Origin: Pacificispira spongiicola
Lineage (GTDB): Bacteria > Pseudomonadota > Alphaproteobacteria > UBA8366 > Aestuariispiraceae
Reading direction: 5' to 3'
Assembly: GCF_012926505.1 (NCBI RefSeq)
Contig: NZ_JABBNT010000001.1
Span: forward strand, 310,001-374,000
Length of the DNA: 64,000 nt
This document shows positions 1 through 9,180 of the stretch, one piece after another. The translations under genes and the position numbers were made by a program. The notes below the pieces were generated by a model. It was not told the origin of the DNA and did not search any database. It saw nothing but the letters and a program-made list of their open reading frames with translations. Numbering within the stretch: the first letter of the stretch is position 1; every line of letters starts with the position of its first letter.

Positions 1-1544
1 ACGCGGTAGAACGCCGCCTGAAAGAAGCGCTGCGGCGCGACCGGGCGCGCATTCAGGTCGGCCGCATTTCCGCCTTCGGGCTGATGGAAATGTCGCGTCA
101 GCGTCTGCGCCCCAGCCTGATCGAGGCGATGAGCCAGCCCTGCCCGACCTGTGGCGGCGTCGGTTATATCGTGTCGACGGAATCGGCGGCGCTGATGGTT
201 ACCCGCGCGATTGAGGAAGAGGGCCTGCGCAAGCGCGCCTCTGCCCTGACCGTGAAGGTGCCGGGTTCCGTCGCCCTGTATGTGCTGAACCACAAACGGT
301 CGATCCTGATGGACATGGAGGCCCGCTACGGCTTCACCGTCACGATCGAGGCCGTCGACGGCCTGCTGCCGCCGCATTACGAAATCCAGCGCGCCGGACA
401 GGTCGAGGGCGAAGAGGTTACCGCGAAGGAAGAGCGTTCCGGTGGTGACCGACCGGCCCGCAACGACCAGGAAGAAGACCGCAACAATCGCCGACGCAGC
501 CGCCGGGGCGGACGCCGTCGGGGACGCCGGGACGACGAGGCCCCGCGCGACGAGTTCGACGATGCCGAAGCCGCCGAGGATGTCGAAGACACCGCAGACG
601 ATCAGACGGACGGCACGCCGGAAACCGGCGACAGCGAAGACGATCAAAACCGGAAGCGCCGCAAACGGGGCCGCCGGGGTGGTCGTCGTCGCAACCGGAA
701 CCGGAACGACGAGAACCCGCAGGACCAGTCCGCCGAGGGCGATGCCGAAGGCGATAGCGCCGACGACGGTTCCGACGAGACGGATGGGACACAATCCGAC
801 GAGACGGGCGAAACCGCCGCGCAGGAAGGCGGGGAGCGCAGCAAGCGCCGCCGTCGCGGGCGCGGTCGCGGCCGTGGCCGGTCGGCGGAAGCTCAGGACG
901 GTACGTCGGAAACGGACGACCAGACCGACGGTAACGCGGCCCCGGCTGAAGCCTCCGTTGCTGCCCCGAATGAGGTCCCGAATGACGCCCCTGCTGAAGT
1001 GACGTCTGCCGAACCGGAACCGGCTGAAGCCCAATCGGGCGCCCAATTGGGGGCCCCTGCCGAATCCCAGGCAGAATCCCAGACCGAAGCGCCTGAGGAA
1101 GAAGCCCCGGCCAAGAAGCCGCGTCGCAGCCGTAAGAAAGCCGCTGCCGCGAAACCGGAACCGGCGGAAGCCGCGACGGGCGCTTCGGCGGACGCCGTAA
1201 CGGAACCGGCCTCGGAAGCCGAACAGGCTGAACCGAAAGCGGCCAAGCGGAAACCTGCCAAAAAGGCAGCGGCCAAGAAGGCCCGTGCTTCTCGCAAGAA
1301 GGCCGCTGCCGCGAAGCCGGAAGCCGCCGAACCGGTAGCAGAGGACGCCGCGGTTGAACCGGATGCAAAGCCCGAGACGCAAGCCGCGGCCGCCGCCCAA
1401 CCGGAAATGGTGACCGAAGCCGCGCCGGAACCTGTTTCCGAGCCGGTATCCGAATCCGAACCGGCGCCCGAAGCAGAACCGACCCCGGAACCCGCCAACG
1501 ACCAGCCGAAGAAAAAGGGCTGGTGGAACCGGGTTCTCGGCTGA
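1..1544 (+). CDS. rne: Ribonuclease E/G, C-terminal part (5' end outside window)
   Basis: The reading frame is open from base 3 and enters the window inside the catalytic half. The stretch before position 84 reads as the conserved RNase E segment ending GRISAFGLMEMSRQRLRPSL. A CPTC zinc-link motif follows at about 141-152. After roughly 120 further residues the protein becomes low complexity: three Arg-rich blocks (for example RRGGRRRGRRDDE) alternate with Asp/Glu-rich linkers. Then come Pro/Ala/Glu-rich repeats with Lys/Ala blocks, and a short terminal motif KKKGWWNRVLG. In the family this tail is the RNA-binding and degradosome-scaffold region. The enzyme initiates mRNA decay and rRNA processing. 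An in-frame ATG at 84 is internal and not the start. Confidence 0.95.
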   Translation, partial: AVERRLKEALRRDRARIQVGRISAFGLMEMSRQRLRPSLIEAMSQPCPTCGGVGYIVSTESAALMVTRAIEEEGLRKRASALTVKVPGSVALYVLNHKRSILMDMEARYGFTVTIEAVDGLLPPHYEIQRAGQVEGEEVTAKEERSGGDRPARNDQEEDRNNRRRSRRGGRRRGRRDDEAPRDEFDDAEAAEDVEDTADDQTDGTPETGDSEDDQNRKRRKRGRRGGRRRNRNRNDENPQDQSAEGDAEGDSADDGSDETDGTQSDETGETAAQEGGERSKRRRRGRGRGRGRSAEAQDGTSETDDQTDGNAAPAEASVAAPNEVPNDAPAEVTSAEPEPAEAQSGAQLGAPAESQAESQTEAPEEEAPAKKPRRSRKKAAAAKPEPAEAATGASADAVTEPASEAEQAEPKAAKRKPAKKAAAKKARASRKKAAAAKPEAAEPVAEDAAVEPDAKPETQAAAAAQPEMVTEAAPEPVSEPVSESEPAPEAEPTPEPANDQPKKKGWWNRVLG

Positions 1545-1553
1545 CCCGACATA

Positions 1554-1587
1554 ATCCCGCGCCCTGCCTGAAAACGGGGCGCGGGAT
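1554..1587 (+). terminator. Strong hairpin between rne and bcp
   Basis: ATCCCGCGCCC (1554-1564) and GGGCGCGGGAT (1577-1587) form a perfect 11-bp stem with a 12-nt loop just after the rne stop. No T-run follows, so it may be a weak or Rho-assisted terminator or a 3'-end stabiliser of the rne message. Confidence 0.5.
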
Positions 1588-1619
1588 GTCGATCCTTTGA
1601 AGAACAGGAGGCTTGTCCG

Positions 1620-2084
1620 ATGGCTCTCGAAATCGGCGATTCCGCACCCGACTTCACCCTGCCGACCGATGGCGGCGGATCGATCACCCTGTCCGATTTG
1701 AAGGGCAAGCCGGTCATCGTCTATTTCTACCCGAAAGACGATACGCCGGGTTGCACCAAGGAAGCCTGCGGCTTCCGCGACGCCATGCCGGATTTTTCAG
1801 GTGTCGGCGCGACGGTGATCGGTATCTCCAAGGATACCGCCGCGAAGCATGACAAGTTCAAAACCAAATACGAATTGAACTTTCCCTTGGCCGCCGACGT
1901 GGACGGCACCGTTTGCGAAGCCTTCGGCACCTGGATCGAAAAATCGATGTATGGCCGGAAATATATGGGCATCGACCGCGCCACCTTCCTGATCGACGCG
2001 GACGGTAAAGTCGCGCAGATTTGGCGCAAGGTGAAGGTCGCGGGCCATGTCGACGCGGTGCTTGCCGCGCTGAAGGATCTTTGA
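1620..2084 (+). CDS. bcp: Thioredoxin-dependent thiol peroxidase (Bcp/PrxQ)
   Basis: This 154-residue cytoplasmic peroxiredoxin reduces hydrogen peroxide and organic hydroperoxides using thioredoxin. The PrxQ signature is clear: YFYPKDDTPGCTKEAC carries the peroxidatic Cys45 and the resolving Cys50 five residues later. Length matches the family (about 155). AGGAGG lies at a good distance upstream of the ATG. The next gene starts with a TTG overlapping this stop codon, so translation of the two is probably coupled. Three short-overlap genes follow, which suggests one transcript from bcp to the pirin gene. Confidence 0.95.
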   Translation: MALEIGDSAPDFTLPTDGGGSITLSDLKGKPVIVYFYPKDDTPGCTKEACGFRDAMPDFSGVGATVIGISKDTAAKHDKFKTKYELNFPLAADVDGTVCEAFGTWIEKSMYGRKYMGIDRATFLIDADGKVAQIWRKVKVAGHVDAVLAALKDL

Positions 2085-2902
2085 CGGATACCCTGATCGG
2101 CGCCGCCGTTTCCGTCCTGGAAACCGGCAATGCGCGGGACAAGGCCGCCCGGGCGCGCGCCGTCGCCGCCAATTGGCGCGCCGGGTCTTTGCCGCGCGGC
2201 AGGAGCCAGCTCGTTCCCGATCGACCCGCCCGTCCCGCCCGACCGGAACTGAAGCGCCCCAGGGACGTCCCCCGTCGCCGGATCACGGAAGCCCCCGGAG
2301 GGCGGACCGCCCTCCTCCATGCGCTCTGCCATATCGAACTGAACGCCATCGACCTGGCCTTCGACATTGTTGCCCGCTTCGGAGGGATCGATGCGCCGGA
2401 CGTCTTTCCCACAGGATTCCTGGACGACTGGATCATGGTCGGCGATGACGAGGCGCGGCATTTCCTGATGCTGGACGACCGGATGGCGGAACTGGATGCC
2501 GGTTACGGCGACCTGCCCGCCCATGACGGCTTGTGGATGGCCTCCATGGATACGGCGTTCGATCCCTTGGCGCGGCTGGCCATTGTCCCGATGGTTCTGG
2601 AGGCACGCGGTCTGGACGTGACCCCCGCCATGATCGACAAGCTGCGCAGCGTCGGCGACGACCGCAGCGCCGATACCCTACAGATCATCCATGATGACGA
2701 AATCACCCACGTCGCCGCCGGGAAACGCTGGTTCGATCACCTGTGTTCCAAACGCAATCTCGATCCCTTGCCGACTTGGCAGGATTTGGTGACACGGCAT
2801 TTCAAGGGCGGATTGAAGCCGCCCTTCAACGTGGTCAGCCGGGACAAGGCGGATTTCCCGGAATGCTATTACGCGCCGTTGGCGGAAAGCCTGAATGCAT
2901 GA
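2081..2902 (+). CDS. DUF455 ferritin-like protein
   Basis: A protein of 273 residues of the DUF455 family, which has a ferritin-like helical fold. Glu/His pairs spread over the helices could bind a di-metal centre: ALCHIELNAIDLAFD, DDEARHFLMLDDRM, DDEITHVAAGKRWF. The start is taken as TTG 2081, which overlaps the bcp stop (TTGA) and follows AAGGAT; an upstream start at 2021 would overlap bcp by over 60 bases. The stop overlaps the rlmJ start as ATGA. Biochemical function is not established. Position right after a peroxiredoxin fits a role in oxidative or metal homeostasis, but that is inference. Confidence 0.85.
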   Translation: MTDTLIGAAVSVLETGNARDKAARARAVAANWRAGSLPRGRSQLVPDRPARPARPELKRPRDVPRRRITEAPGGRTALLHALCHIELNAIDLAFDIVARFGGIDAPDVFPTGFLDDWIMVGDDEARHFLMLDDRMAELDAGYGDLPAHDGLWMASMDTAFDPLARLAIVPMVLEARGLDVTPAMIDKLRSVGDDRSADTLQIIHDDEITHVAAGKRWFDHLCSKRNLDPLPTWQDLVTRHFKGGLKPPFNVVSRDKADFPECYYAPLAESLNA

Positions 2903-3744
2903 ACTACCGTCACGCCTTTCATGCCGGGAATTTCGCGGATGTGCACAAGCATTGGATCCTGATGCTGTTGCTGGAGCGGCTGTCGGCGAAGGACAAACCG
3001 TTCTTCGTCCTGGACAGCCATGCCGGGGCCGGGTTCTACGACCTGACCCGCGACGAAAGCAGCCGCACCGGGGAAGCGGCGGATGGTATCGCCCATCTGT
3101 TCGCCGCCGAAACCCGCCTGCCGGACAGTTTCGCGCCTTATCTGGAGGCCGTGCGCCGCCTGAACCCCGGCATGGACGATCCGAACGACCTTCGCTGGTA
3201 TCCGGGGTCGCCGTGGTTGATTGCCGACGCGCTACGCCAAGACGATCGCTTGTCCGCAGTGGAAGCCCATCCGGAACAGGCCCGTCTGCTCAAGGAAAGT
3301 CTGGCGGAATTTCGGAATGCCCGTGTCTATGAGCGCGACGGGTATGAGGCCATACCGTCCATGCTGCCGCCCAAGGAAAAGCGGGGCTTGACGTTGATCG
3401 ACCCGCCCTACGAAAACTCGGACGAGGTTTCGCGCACCGCGAAAGCCGTCAGCGACGGGATGAAGCGCTTCGCCACCGGCACCATGGCAATCTGGTACCC
3501 GATCAAAACGCATGACGTCGGGGATGCCCTGGTGGAGTCCCTGCCGGTTCCGGATCGAGGCGGATTGCGTTGTGAAATATTCGTCACGGCCCCGGACAGC
3601 GACGCGGTCGGGTTGACTGGCAGCGGTATGATCCTTTTGAATCCCATCTGGCCGATCGAAGACCGGCTGCGGGAGGGACTGCCGCTTCTGTGCGAAACGC
3701 TTGCGCGGGACGGCGGTGCCGGTTGGCGACTGGAGGCGCTATGA
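2899..3744 (+). CDS. rlmJ: 23S rRNA (adenine2030-N6)-methyltransferase RlmJ
   Basis: 281 residues, against 280 in E. coli RlmJ. The N-terminus MNYRHAFHAGNFADVHKH is diagnostic. It is followed by LDSHAGAGFYDL (SAM-binding loop) and the catalytic N6-adenine methyltransferase motif LIDPPYE. It methylates A2030 of 23S rRNA using S-adenosylmethionine. The ATG at 2899 overlaps the DUF455 stop by four bases, and the rlmJ stop overlaps the next ATG by four bases, so it sits inside a translationally coupled chain. Confidence 0.95.
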   Translation: MNYRHAFHAGNFADVHKHWILMLLLERLSAKDKPFFVLDSHAGAGFYDLTRDESSRTGEAADGIAHLFAAETRLPDSFAPYLEAVRRLNPGMDDPNDLRWYPGSPWLIADALRQDDRLSAVEAHPEQARLLKESLAEFRNARVYERDGYEAIPSMLPPKEKRGLTLIDPPYENSDEVSRTAKAVSDGMKRFATGTMAIWYPIKTHDVGDALVESLPVPDRGGLRCEIFVTAPDSDAVGLTGSGMILLNPIWPIEDRLREGLPLLCETLARDGGAGWRLEAL

Positions 3745-4613
3745 CCGTCGAACTGATCCTGCCCCCGAAGGGCAACACCATCGACGGCTTCCCGGTCTGG
3801 CGCGCGCTGCCGCGGATCAAGCGACGGTCCATCGGCCCCTTCGTGTTTCTGGATCAGATGGGCCCGACCGCCTTCGACGCCGGAAAATATCTGGATGTCG
3901 CCCCGCATCCGCATATCGGCCTATCGACCATCACTTGGTTGATCGAAGGCGAGATTCTGCACCGGGACAGTTTGGGATCGGAACTGGTCATCAGGCCGGG
4001 AGAAGTGAACTGGATGACCGCGGGGGCGGGGATCGTCCATTCCGAACGCAGCCCGGATGCGCAACGCCATGCCGGGGCGCGGATATTTGGCATGCAGGCC
4101 TGGACCGCCCTGCCTAAAGACCGAGAGGACACGGCCCCATCCTTCCAGCACTATCCGTCCCGCACCATCCCAGAAGTGACCGGTGACGGCGCAACGGCCT
4201 CCCTGATCGTCGGATCTGGATGGGGCGAACAATCCCCCGTCGTGGCGCAGTCCGAAACGCTTTACGCCCAAATCGTGCTGGCCGCAGACGGGAACATGGA
4301 TCTGCCGGACGCCCAGGAACGCGCAATCTATGTCGCGACCGGGGCGGTTTCAATCGACGGCGGTTCTCCGATCGTGGCACCGTGCCTCGCCGTTCTGGGC
4401 AAAGATGCCCGTACCATCTCGGCGGATCGGTCCAGTCTCGTCATGCTGTTGGGCGGGGAACCTCTCGATGGGCCGCGTGCCATGGATTGGAACTTCGTAT
4501 CATCGGACCCGGCCAAGATCGCCACCGCAAGAGAGCGGTGGCTTGCCAGGGACTTTCCGACAGTGCCCGGAGATAACGGCTACACTCCCTATCCGTCCCG
4601 GAACACAAACTAG
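3741..4613 (+). CDS. Pirin family protein
   Basis: 290-residue bicupin protein. The N-terminal cupin carries the pirin metal motif APHPHIGLSTITWLIEGE, then HRDSLG, and MTAGAGIVHSE. In the family these His and Glu residues bind iron, and some members act as quercetin dioxygenases or redox-sensing partners. The start ATG 3741 overlaps the rlmJ stop. It is the last gene of the bcp-DUF455-rlmJ-pirin chain and converges with the HD-GYP gene 21 bases downstream. The substrate cannot be read from the sequence. Confidence 0.9.
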   Translation: MTVELILPPKGNTIDGFPVWRALPRIKRRSIGPFVFLDQMGPTAFDAGKYLDVAPHPHIGLSTITWLIEGEILHRDSLGSELVIRPGEVNWMTAGAGIVHSERSPDAQRHAGARIFGMQAWTALPKDREDTAPSFQHYPSRTIPEVTGDGATASLIVGSGWGEQSPVVAQSETLYAQIVLAADGNMDLPDAQERAIYVATGAVSIDGGSPIVAPCLAVLGKDARTISADRSSLVMLLGGEPLDGPRAMDWNFVSSDPAKIATARERWLARDFPTVPGDNGYTPYPSRNTN

Positions 4614-4634
4614 AATCATGCCGGCGCCTAACGG

Positions 4635-7589
4635 TCAGCCGCCGACTTTTACCCTATAGTCGTCCGGATTGACCGCATCGACCTGTTCCGGCGGCATGTA
4701 TTTCTCGGCATAGGATTCGTAGATTCGTGCATCCAGGAACAGGTTGAACAGGTCCGGGTCGATATGCCGATCCTTCACCATGAAGGTCATGATCTTCAGC
4801 GCCTCGGACAGTTTCTTGCCCTTCTTGTACGGGCGGTCCATGGCCGTCAGCGCCTCGAAGATATCGGCAATCGCCATCATGCGGGCGACGGGGGACATGT
4901 CGTCCTTGGTCAGGCCCTTCGGATAGCCGGTGCCGTCCATCTTTTCATGATGACCGCCCGCCAGTTCCGGAACGCTGCGCAAATGCTTCGGGAAAGGCAG
5001 TTTTTCCAGCATCTTAATGGTTTGGACGATGTGCTCGTTGATCTTGTAACGGTCCTCGTCCGTCAGTGTCCCCCGGCGGATCAGAAGATTGTGCAATTCC
5101 CCGCGATTGTAGAGAAGTTCCGGCACATCCATCTTGAAGCCCCAGGGATTGTCGCAGTCCAGCTTTTCCGTCTCGGGCCTTTCGAAACGGTGTTCCAACC
5201 GATCCGCCAGCAGGGGTTCCACAGCCGGCAGGCTTTTTTTCGGTTCCCGCTCCTTGCGGCTCAATTCCTCATGCGATACGCCCAGCCGGTCGTCGATCGT
5301 CCGGGTCCATCCCTTCTTAGCCAGATCGTTCAGACGCGACACCTGCTCGTCGGTCATGAATTCCCCACCGACGTTACAGGATGCGATGAAGGCAAAATCC
5401 GCATCCAGTTGCGCCAGTTCCTGTTCCAGCGCGGACCGCTTCTCATCACTGCCGCCGGATTCGGTAACGGATTTCAGATAGGCGATTTCCGCATCGCGCT
5501 TCATGACCTCGAACCGCATGCGGACTTCGTGGATACGGTCGTAGATCGTTTCCAGCTTCGTCGCCTTGTCGACAACGAATTCCGGCGTCGTGACCTTGCC
5601 GCAGTCGTGCAGCCAGGCGGCGACGTGGATCGCCTCCCAGTCGTCCTCGGTCAGGGAGAAATCGGCGAAGGGCCCGTCCGTCGACTTGTCCGCGGCGGCG
5701 GCCAGAAGTTTGGTCAAATCGGGGACGCGGGCACAGTGGCCGCCGGTATAGGGACTTTTGGCGTCGATCGCGCTCGCCGTCATCTGAATGAAGCTTTCGA
5801 ATAGCTCCTTCTGCATCTCGATCAGCTGCCGCGCCTCAACCGTGACGGCGGCAGAGCCGGACAGAGCTTCGGTAAACCGTACCAAGGCCGGTTCCATTTC
5901 CGTCGTTTCGAACAACAGAAGGACACCGACCAACTCGCCCTGCCGGTTATACAGTGGCGCCGCCAGAAGGAAGCTGGGCGCATCGTCCATGACGGCCGCG
6001 ATGTCCGGCAGACCGATCCTGTTCAATTCCAGTTCCGATGCCTGAGCGCTTTCCGCATGTTCGTCCGCTATCGACCGGATCAGCAGGCTATCCGTATTCG
6101 ACAGCGCCACCGACGGTACCGATACGGGCAAGTCCCGCCGCGCGTCGAGACGCTGCGCCTGGGCTTCCAGATATTTCCCGTCCGGCGTCGTCAGATAGAG
6201 AATTCCCGCTTCGGTTTGCGTCGTCGCGATGATCTCATCCAACAGCCGGTCCAACAGCTTGTCGAAATCCTCCTCCGCCGCGACGGTACTGGTGATTTCC
6301 AGGAAGCGTCGGATCGTGTCCTGCATCATGGACGTCGCACGGGCAAGGTCCTCGATCTCCGCAATCGGCGTTCGGACCTCATCGGTTTTGCTGAAGTCGA
6401 AGCGGCGGATCGCCTCCGCCAACGCCTGTAGCTGGCGCAAGGGCTGTGTCACCCGCCCAGCGATATATATGACGAGGATAACGCCGACGATCAGCAGGAC
6501 AATGAACAGAACCACGCCTTGCAGGACGAGGCGCGTACTTTCCGCGCGCAATTCCGACCGCGGGATGGTCATGGCCAGGACGAGATCGCGCCCGCCGCGG
6601 ATCGGCACGGATTCGAACGCGACTTCCCAAACGTCTTCGCTACCCTGTTCCGTGAAGCGATTTTGCGCCGCCGCCTTTTGGCTTTGCCCGACAAAGCGAT
6701 CGAACGCCCCATCGATACGCGGATCGTCCAAGGTATCGATACGGCGCGGCGCCGGACTGCCATCCGCCTTGATCGTCACGACCTTTTCCGGATCGGCATG
6801 GGCGACGATCTCTCCATTTCGAGTCAGAAGCATGATCTGGCTATGCGGAGTCGGACGGATGCCCGCCATCGCCTGCCCCAGGGTATTGAGGGTGATATCC
6901 GCGCCGACCACGGTGACAAGGTCTTCCGGATAGCTGCCCCGTCGTGCGACCGTCGTGCCGATTTCCCGCGTCGTGAAGAATAGATAGGGGTCGGTGGCGA
7001 TAAGAGCGTCGACGCCCAGGGCCGCATTGTACCAGCCCCGCTTTCGGGGATCGTATTTCGTGTAATCGTCGCGTTCGTCGAATCGAATGACACGACCTTT
7101 TCTGTCGACAAAAAGGAAGTGGCCGGCAGCGTCCCCGCCCTCGCTTCGCTCCAGACTTTGGACGATATAGGCGGTCCCGTCGGGCGGATCGAATGTCTTC
7201 GCCAGATCCGGATCTTTTGGTAGCCGGCGAACAAGAAGGAAGTCCCCTTCCTCGTTCCCCACATAAACCGAGGTAATGTTTTCCGAAAGCTCCAGCCCAC
7301 TGATCAACAGCGGCATCGCTTGAAGACGCCCCCGCAATGTCCGGGACCGCATCGCCGACGCGTTGGCGAGTTGCTCGACGATCGTATTGGCCGGGGCGAA
7401 GACGGCTTCCGTATGGGCAATGGCGAATTTCGAACCGCTTTTCAGGACACTTTCATTCGAACTGTCGACGATCTGGGTAATGCTGCGGTAGGCGACGAGG
7501 CCAAGGGCCAGACCGGTTCCTAAAAGCAGCACAACGAAAATACTGCTCAAATGCACCTGCAGCGTGTGCCTAAGCCTAAGCGCGCCCAT
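4635..7589 (-). CDS. Membrane sensor: dCache-HAMP-GAF-HD-GYP phosphohydrolase
   Basis: A 984-residue inner-membrane signalling protein. An N-terminal membrane segment (about residues 16-37) is followed by a large periplasmic double-Cache region and a second membrane helix (LVLQGVVLFIVLLIVGVILV). HAMP, a GAF-like domain and a C-terminal HD-GYP domain come next. Catalytic motifs are present: WLHDCGKVTTPEF (HD, near 5600) and GGHHEKMDGTGYPKGL (HHE..GYP, near 4935). HD-GYP proteins hydrolyse cyclic di-GMP. About 220 residues separate the HD and GYP motifs, far more than the usual 50-60, so an insertion is present. GGGGGA-type SD precedes the ATG. Confidence 0.9.
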   Translation of the reverse strand: MGALRLRHTLQVHLSSIFVVLLLGTGLALGLVAYRSITQIVDSSNESVLKSGSKFAIAHTEAVFAPANTIVEQLANASAMRSRTLRGRLQAMPLLISGLELSENITSVYVGNEEGDFLLVRRLPKDPDLAKTFDPPDGTAYIVQSLERSEGGDAAGHFLFVDRKGRVIRFDERDDYTKYDPRKRGWYNAALGVDALIATDPYLFFTTREIGTTVARRGSYPEDLVTVVGADITLNTLGQAMAGIRPTPHSQIMLLTRNGEIVAHADPEKVVTIKADGSPAPRRIDTLDDPRIDGAFDRFVGQSQKAAAQNRFTEQGSEDVWEVAFESVPIRGGRDLVLAMTIPRSELRAESTRLVLQGVVLFIVLLIVGVILVIYIAGRVTQPLRQLQALAEAIRRFDFSKTDEVRTPIAEIEDLARATSMMQDTIRRFLEITSTVAAEEDFDKLLDRLLDEIIATTQTEAGILYLTTPDGKYLEAQAQRLDARRDLPVSVPSVALSNTDSLLIRSIADEHAESAQASELELNRIGLPDIAAVMDDAPSFLLAAPLYNRQGELVGVLLLFETTEMEPALVRFTEALSGSAAVTVEARQLIEMQKELFESFIQMTASAIDAKSPYTGGHCARVPDLTKLLAAAADKSTDGPFADFSLTEDDWEAIHVAAWLHDCGKVTTPEFVVDKATKLETIYDRIHEVRMRFEVMKRDAEIAYLKSVTESGGSDEKRSALEQELAQLDADFAFIASCNVGGEFMTDEQVSRLNDLAKKGWTRTIDDRLGVSHEELSRKEREPKKSLPAVEPLLADRLEHRFERPETEKLDCDNPWGFKMDVPELLYNRGELHNLLIRRGTLTDEDRYKINEHIVQTIKMLEKLPFPKHLRSVPELAGGHHEKMDGTGYPKGLTKDDMSPVARMMAIADIFEALTAMDRPYKKGKKLSEALKIMTFMVKDRHIDPDLFNLFLDARIYESYAEKYMPPEQVDAVNPDDYRVKVGG

Positions 7590-7697
7590 AATTCCCCCAA
7601 TGATAGAAAAACCGTAGCCCGGACAGGGCGCAGTTCTTACATTAGGGAATTAAATACAATATTAGTAAAAAATTAGTTATCGATGTTCAGCGACGAC
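7590..7697 (-). promoter_or_regulatory. AT-rich leader upstream of the HD-GYP sensor gene
   Basis: Bases around 7638-7682 are unusually AT-rich for this window and lie directly upstream of the HD-GYP start. This is the likely promoter region of that gene. No confident -35/-10 pair could be chosen. Confidence 0.35.
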
Positions 7698-8063
7698 TTA
7701 CTTTACGACAGCCGGATAGGGGTCGACTTCAAATAACAGCCCACCTCCGCTGTCATAGGCGCGAATGCGTTCCTGCCCATCGTCATCCAGAACATGCAAA
7801 TAGAGGATACCATCCGCCGCCGTCATGCCGACAACGCGTCGGCCGGGCAGGTCCGCCAGGGCCGGGGTATTGGCCGCTTTGGCCGGTTCAATGGTTTGTG
7901 TGACGGTTTGCGGCACTTCCGACTTGCCTGTCCGTGTCATTAGGCCGTAAACGAGGCCGCCCAAGCCCAGGACGATCAAGACGCCCAAAAAGACGACGAC
8001 AGCGACCAGCGCCTTATGATTGCTTGCCGGATGCTGTTCCGGTTCGGTGGGTTGGGCTGACAT
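7698..8063 (-). CDS. Small single-pass membrane protein (DUF6476-like)
   Basis: 121 residues: a short cytoplasmic N-terminus, one membrane helix (ALVAVVVFLGVLIVLGLGGL, about residues 19-38), and a C-terminal domain of about 75 residues rich in short beta-like segments (GILYLHVLDDDGQERIRAYD). The architecture resembles the alphaproteobacterial family DUF6476, but I recognise it only loosely. It is divergent from rluD with a very short intergenic space, a common position for this family. Function unknown. Confidence 0.65.
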   Translation of the reverse strand: MSAQPTEPEQHPASNHKALVAVVVFLGVLIVLGLGGLVYGLMTRTGKSEVPQTVTQTIEPAKAANTPALADLPGRRVVGMTAADGILYLHVLDDDGQERIRAYDSGGGLLFEVDPYPAVVK

Positions 8064-8106
8064 GGAAGCGATGACTCCGGCTCTTCAAGGCACTAAGGTG
8101 CAAACG

Positions 8107-9180
8107 ATGAAATTCACCCCCACCGACCGCAATCCCGGCGCCGACAGCCCGCTTCCCGATCCCGATGACGATTTCGACGGGGCGGAGGACGGCAACGACG
8201 GCGATTTCGAAACGATCGAAGCCGACGCCACCCCGGAAGACGACGGTAAGCGTCTGGACCGTTTCCTGGCGGACCGTATCGACACCCTGTCCCGCAGCAG
8301 AATTCAAGCCTTGCTGAAGGACGGGCATGTCCGAACGGCAGAGGGCCGGACAGTATCCGAGGCCTCTGGCCGGGTCAAACAGGGAACCGTCTATCTGGTC
8401 GATCTGCCGCCCCCGGAACCGGCCTTGCCGGAAGCGCAGGATATCCCGCTATCGGTCGTCTACGAAGACGCGCATCTGATCGTGGTGGATAAACCTGCCG
8501 GGATGGTCGTGCATCCGGCGCCGGGAAACCGGGACGGCACCCTGGTAAACGCCCTGCTGCATCATTGCGGCGGCAGTCTTCAGGGGATCGGCGGCGTGTT
8601 GCGGCCCGGTATCGTGCACCGGATCGACAAGGATACGTCAGGCCTTCTGGTGGCGGCGAAGACGGACAAGGCCCATGCGGGGCTGTCGGAATTGTTCCAT
8701 GAACACGATATCGACCGGCGTTACCTCGCCGTCGTCATCGGCGTGCCAGACCCCGTGCGCGGCACGATAGACGAAAATATCGGCCGTCATCCGACCGATC
8801 GCATCCGGTTTACGGTGGTCGGCCCGCATTCGGGAAAGCATGCCGTTACCCATTATACGACCCTGTCGCAGACCGATATGTCCGTCGCGCTGATCGAATG
8901 CCGGTTGGAAACGGGCCGGACGCATCAGATCCGCGTCCACATGTCCCATATCGGTCACCCTCTGGTCGGCGACCCGCTCTACGGCAAGGCATCCCGAACG
9001 CGGCGGGCGGCACTGACCAAACCGTTTCGTGAAGCCGTGGATGCTTTCCCCCGACAAGCCCTGCATGCCGGCGTTTTGGGATTCCGGCATCCGGTCACCG
9101 GCCAGGACTTGCATTTCGTTTCCCCGCCACCCCCGGATTTCGACGGCCTGATGTCCCAATTAGGGCTTAAGAAACCGTAA
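8107..9180 (+). CDS. rluD: 23S rRNA pseudouridine synthase RluD
   Basis: 357 residues from ATG 8107, chosen because AAGGTG ends six bases upstream and because earlier in-frame starts run into the divergent gene. An acidic N-terminal extension (about 40 residues) precedes an S4 RNA-binding domain (KRLDRFLADRIDTLSRSRIQ). The RsuA/RluA catalytic domain follows, with the motif HRIDKDTSGLLVAAKT containing the catalytic Asp. It isomerises uridines 1911/1915/1917 of helix 69 in 23S rRNA. rluD next to rpoH is a familiar alphaproteobacterial arrangement. Confidence 0.92.
   Translation: MKFTPTDRNPGADSPLPDPDDDFDGAEDGNDGDFETIEADATPEDDGKRLDRFLADRIDTLSRSRIQALLKDGHVRTAEGRTVSEASGRVKQGTVYLVDLPPPEPALPEAQDIPLSVVYEDAHLIVVDKPAGMVVHPAPGNRDGTLVNALLHHCGGSLQGIGGVLRPGIVHRIDKDTSGLLVAAKTDKAHAGLSELFHEHDIDRRYLAVVIGVPDPVRGTIDENIGRHPTDRIRFTVVGPHSGKHAVTHYTTLSQTDMSVALIECRLETGRTHQIRVHMSHIGHPLVGDPLYGKASRTRRAALTKPFREAVDAFPRQALHAGVLGFRHPVTGQDLHFVSPPPPDFDGLMSQLGLKKP

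Noticed and set aside
418-1647. A 409-residue minus-strand frame opposite rne
   Set aside because: Arg/Pro-rich shadow of the biased RNase E tail codons; no start signal or homologous feature.
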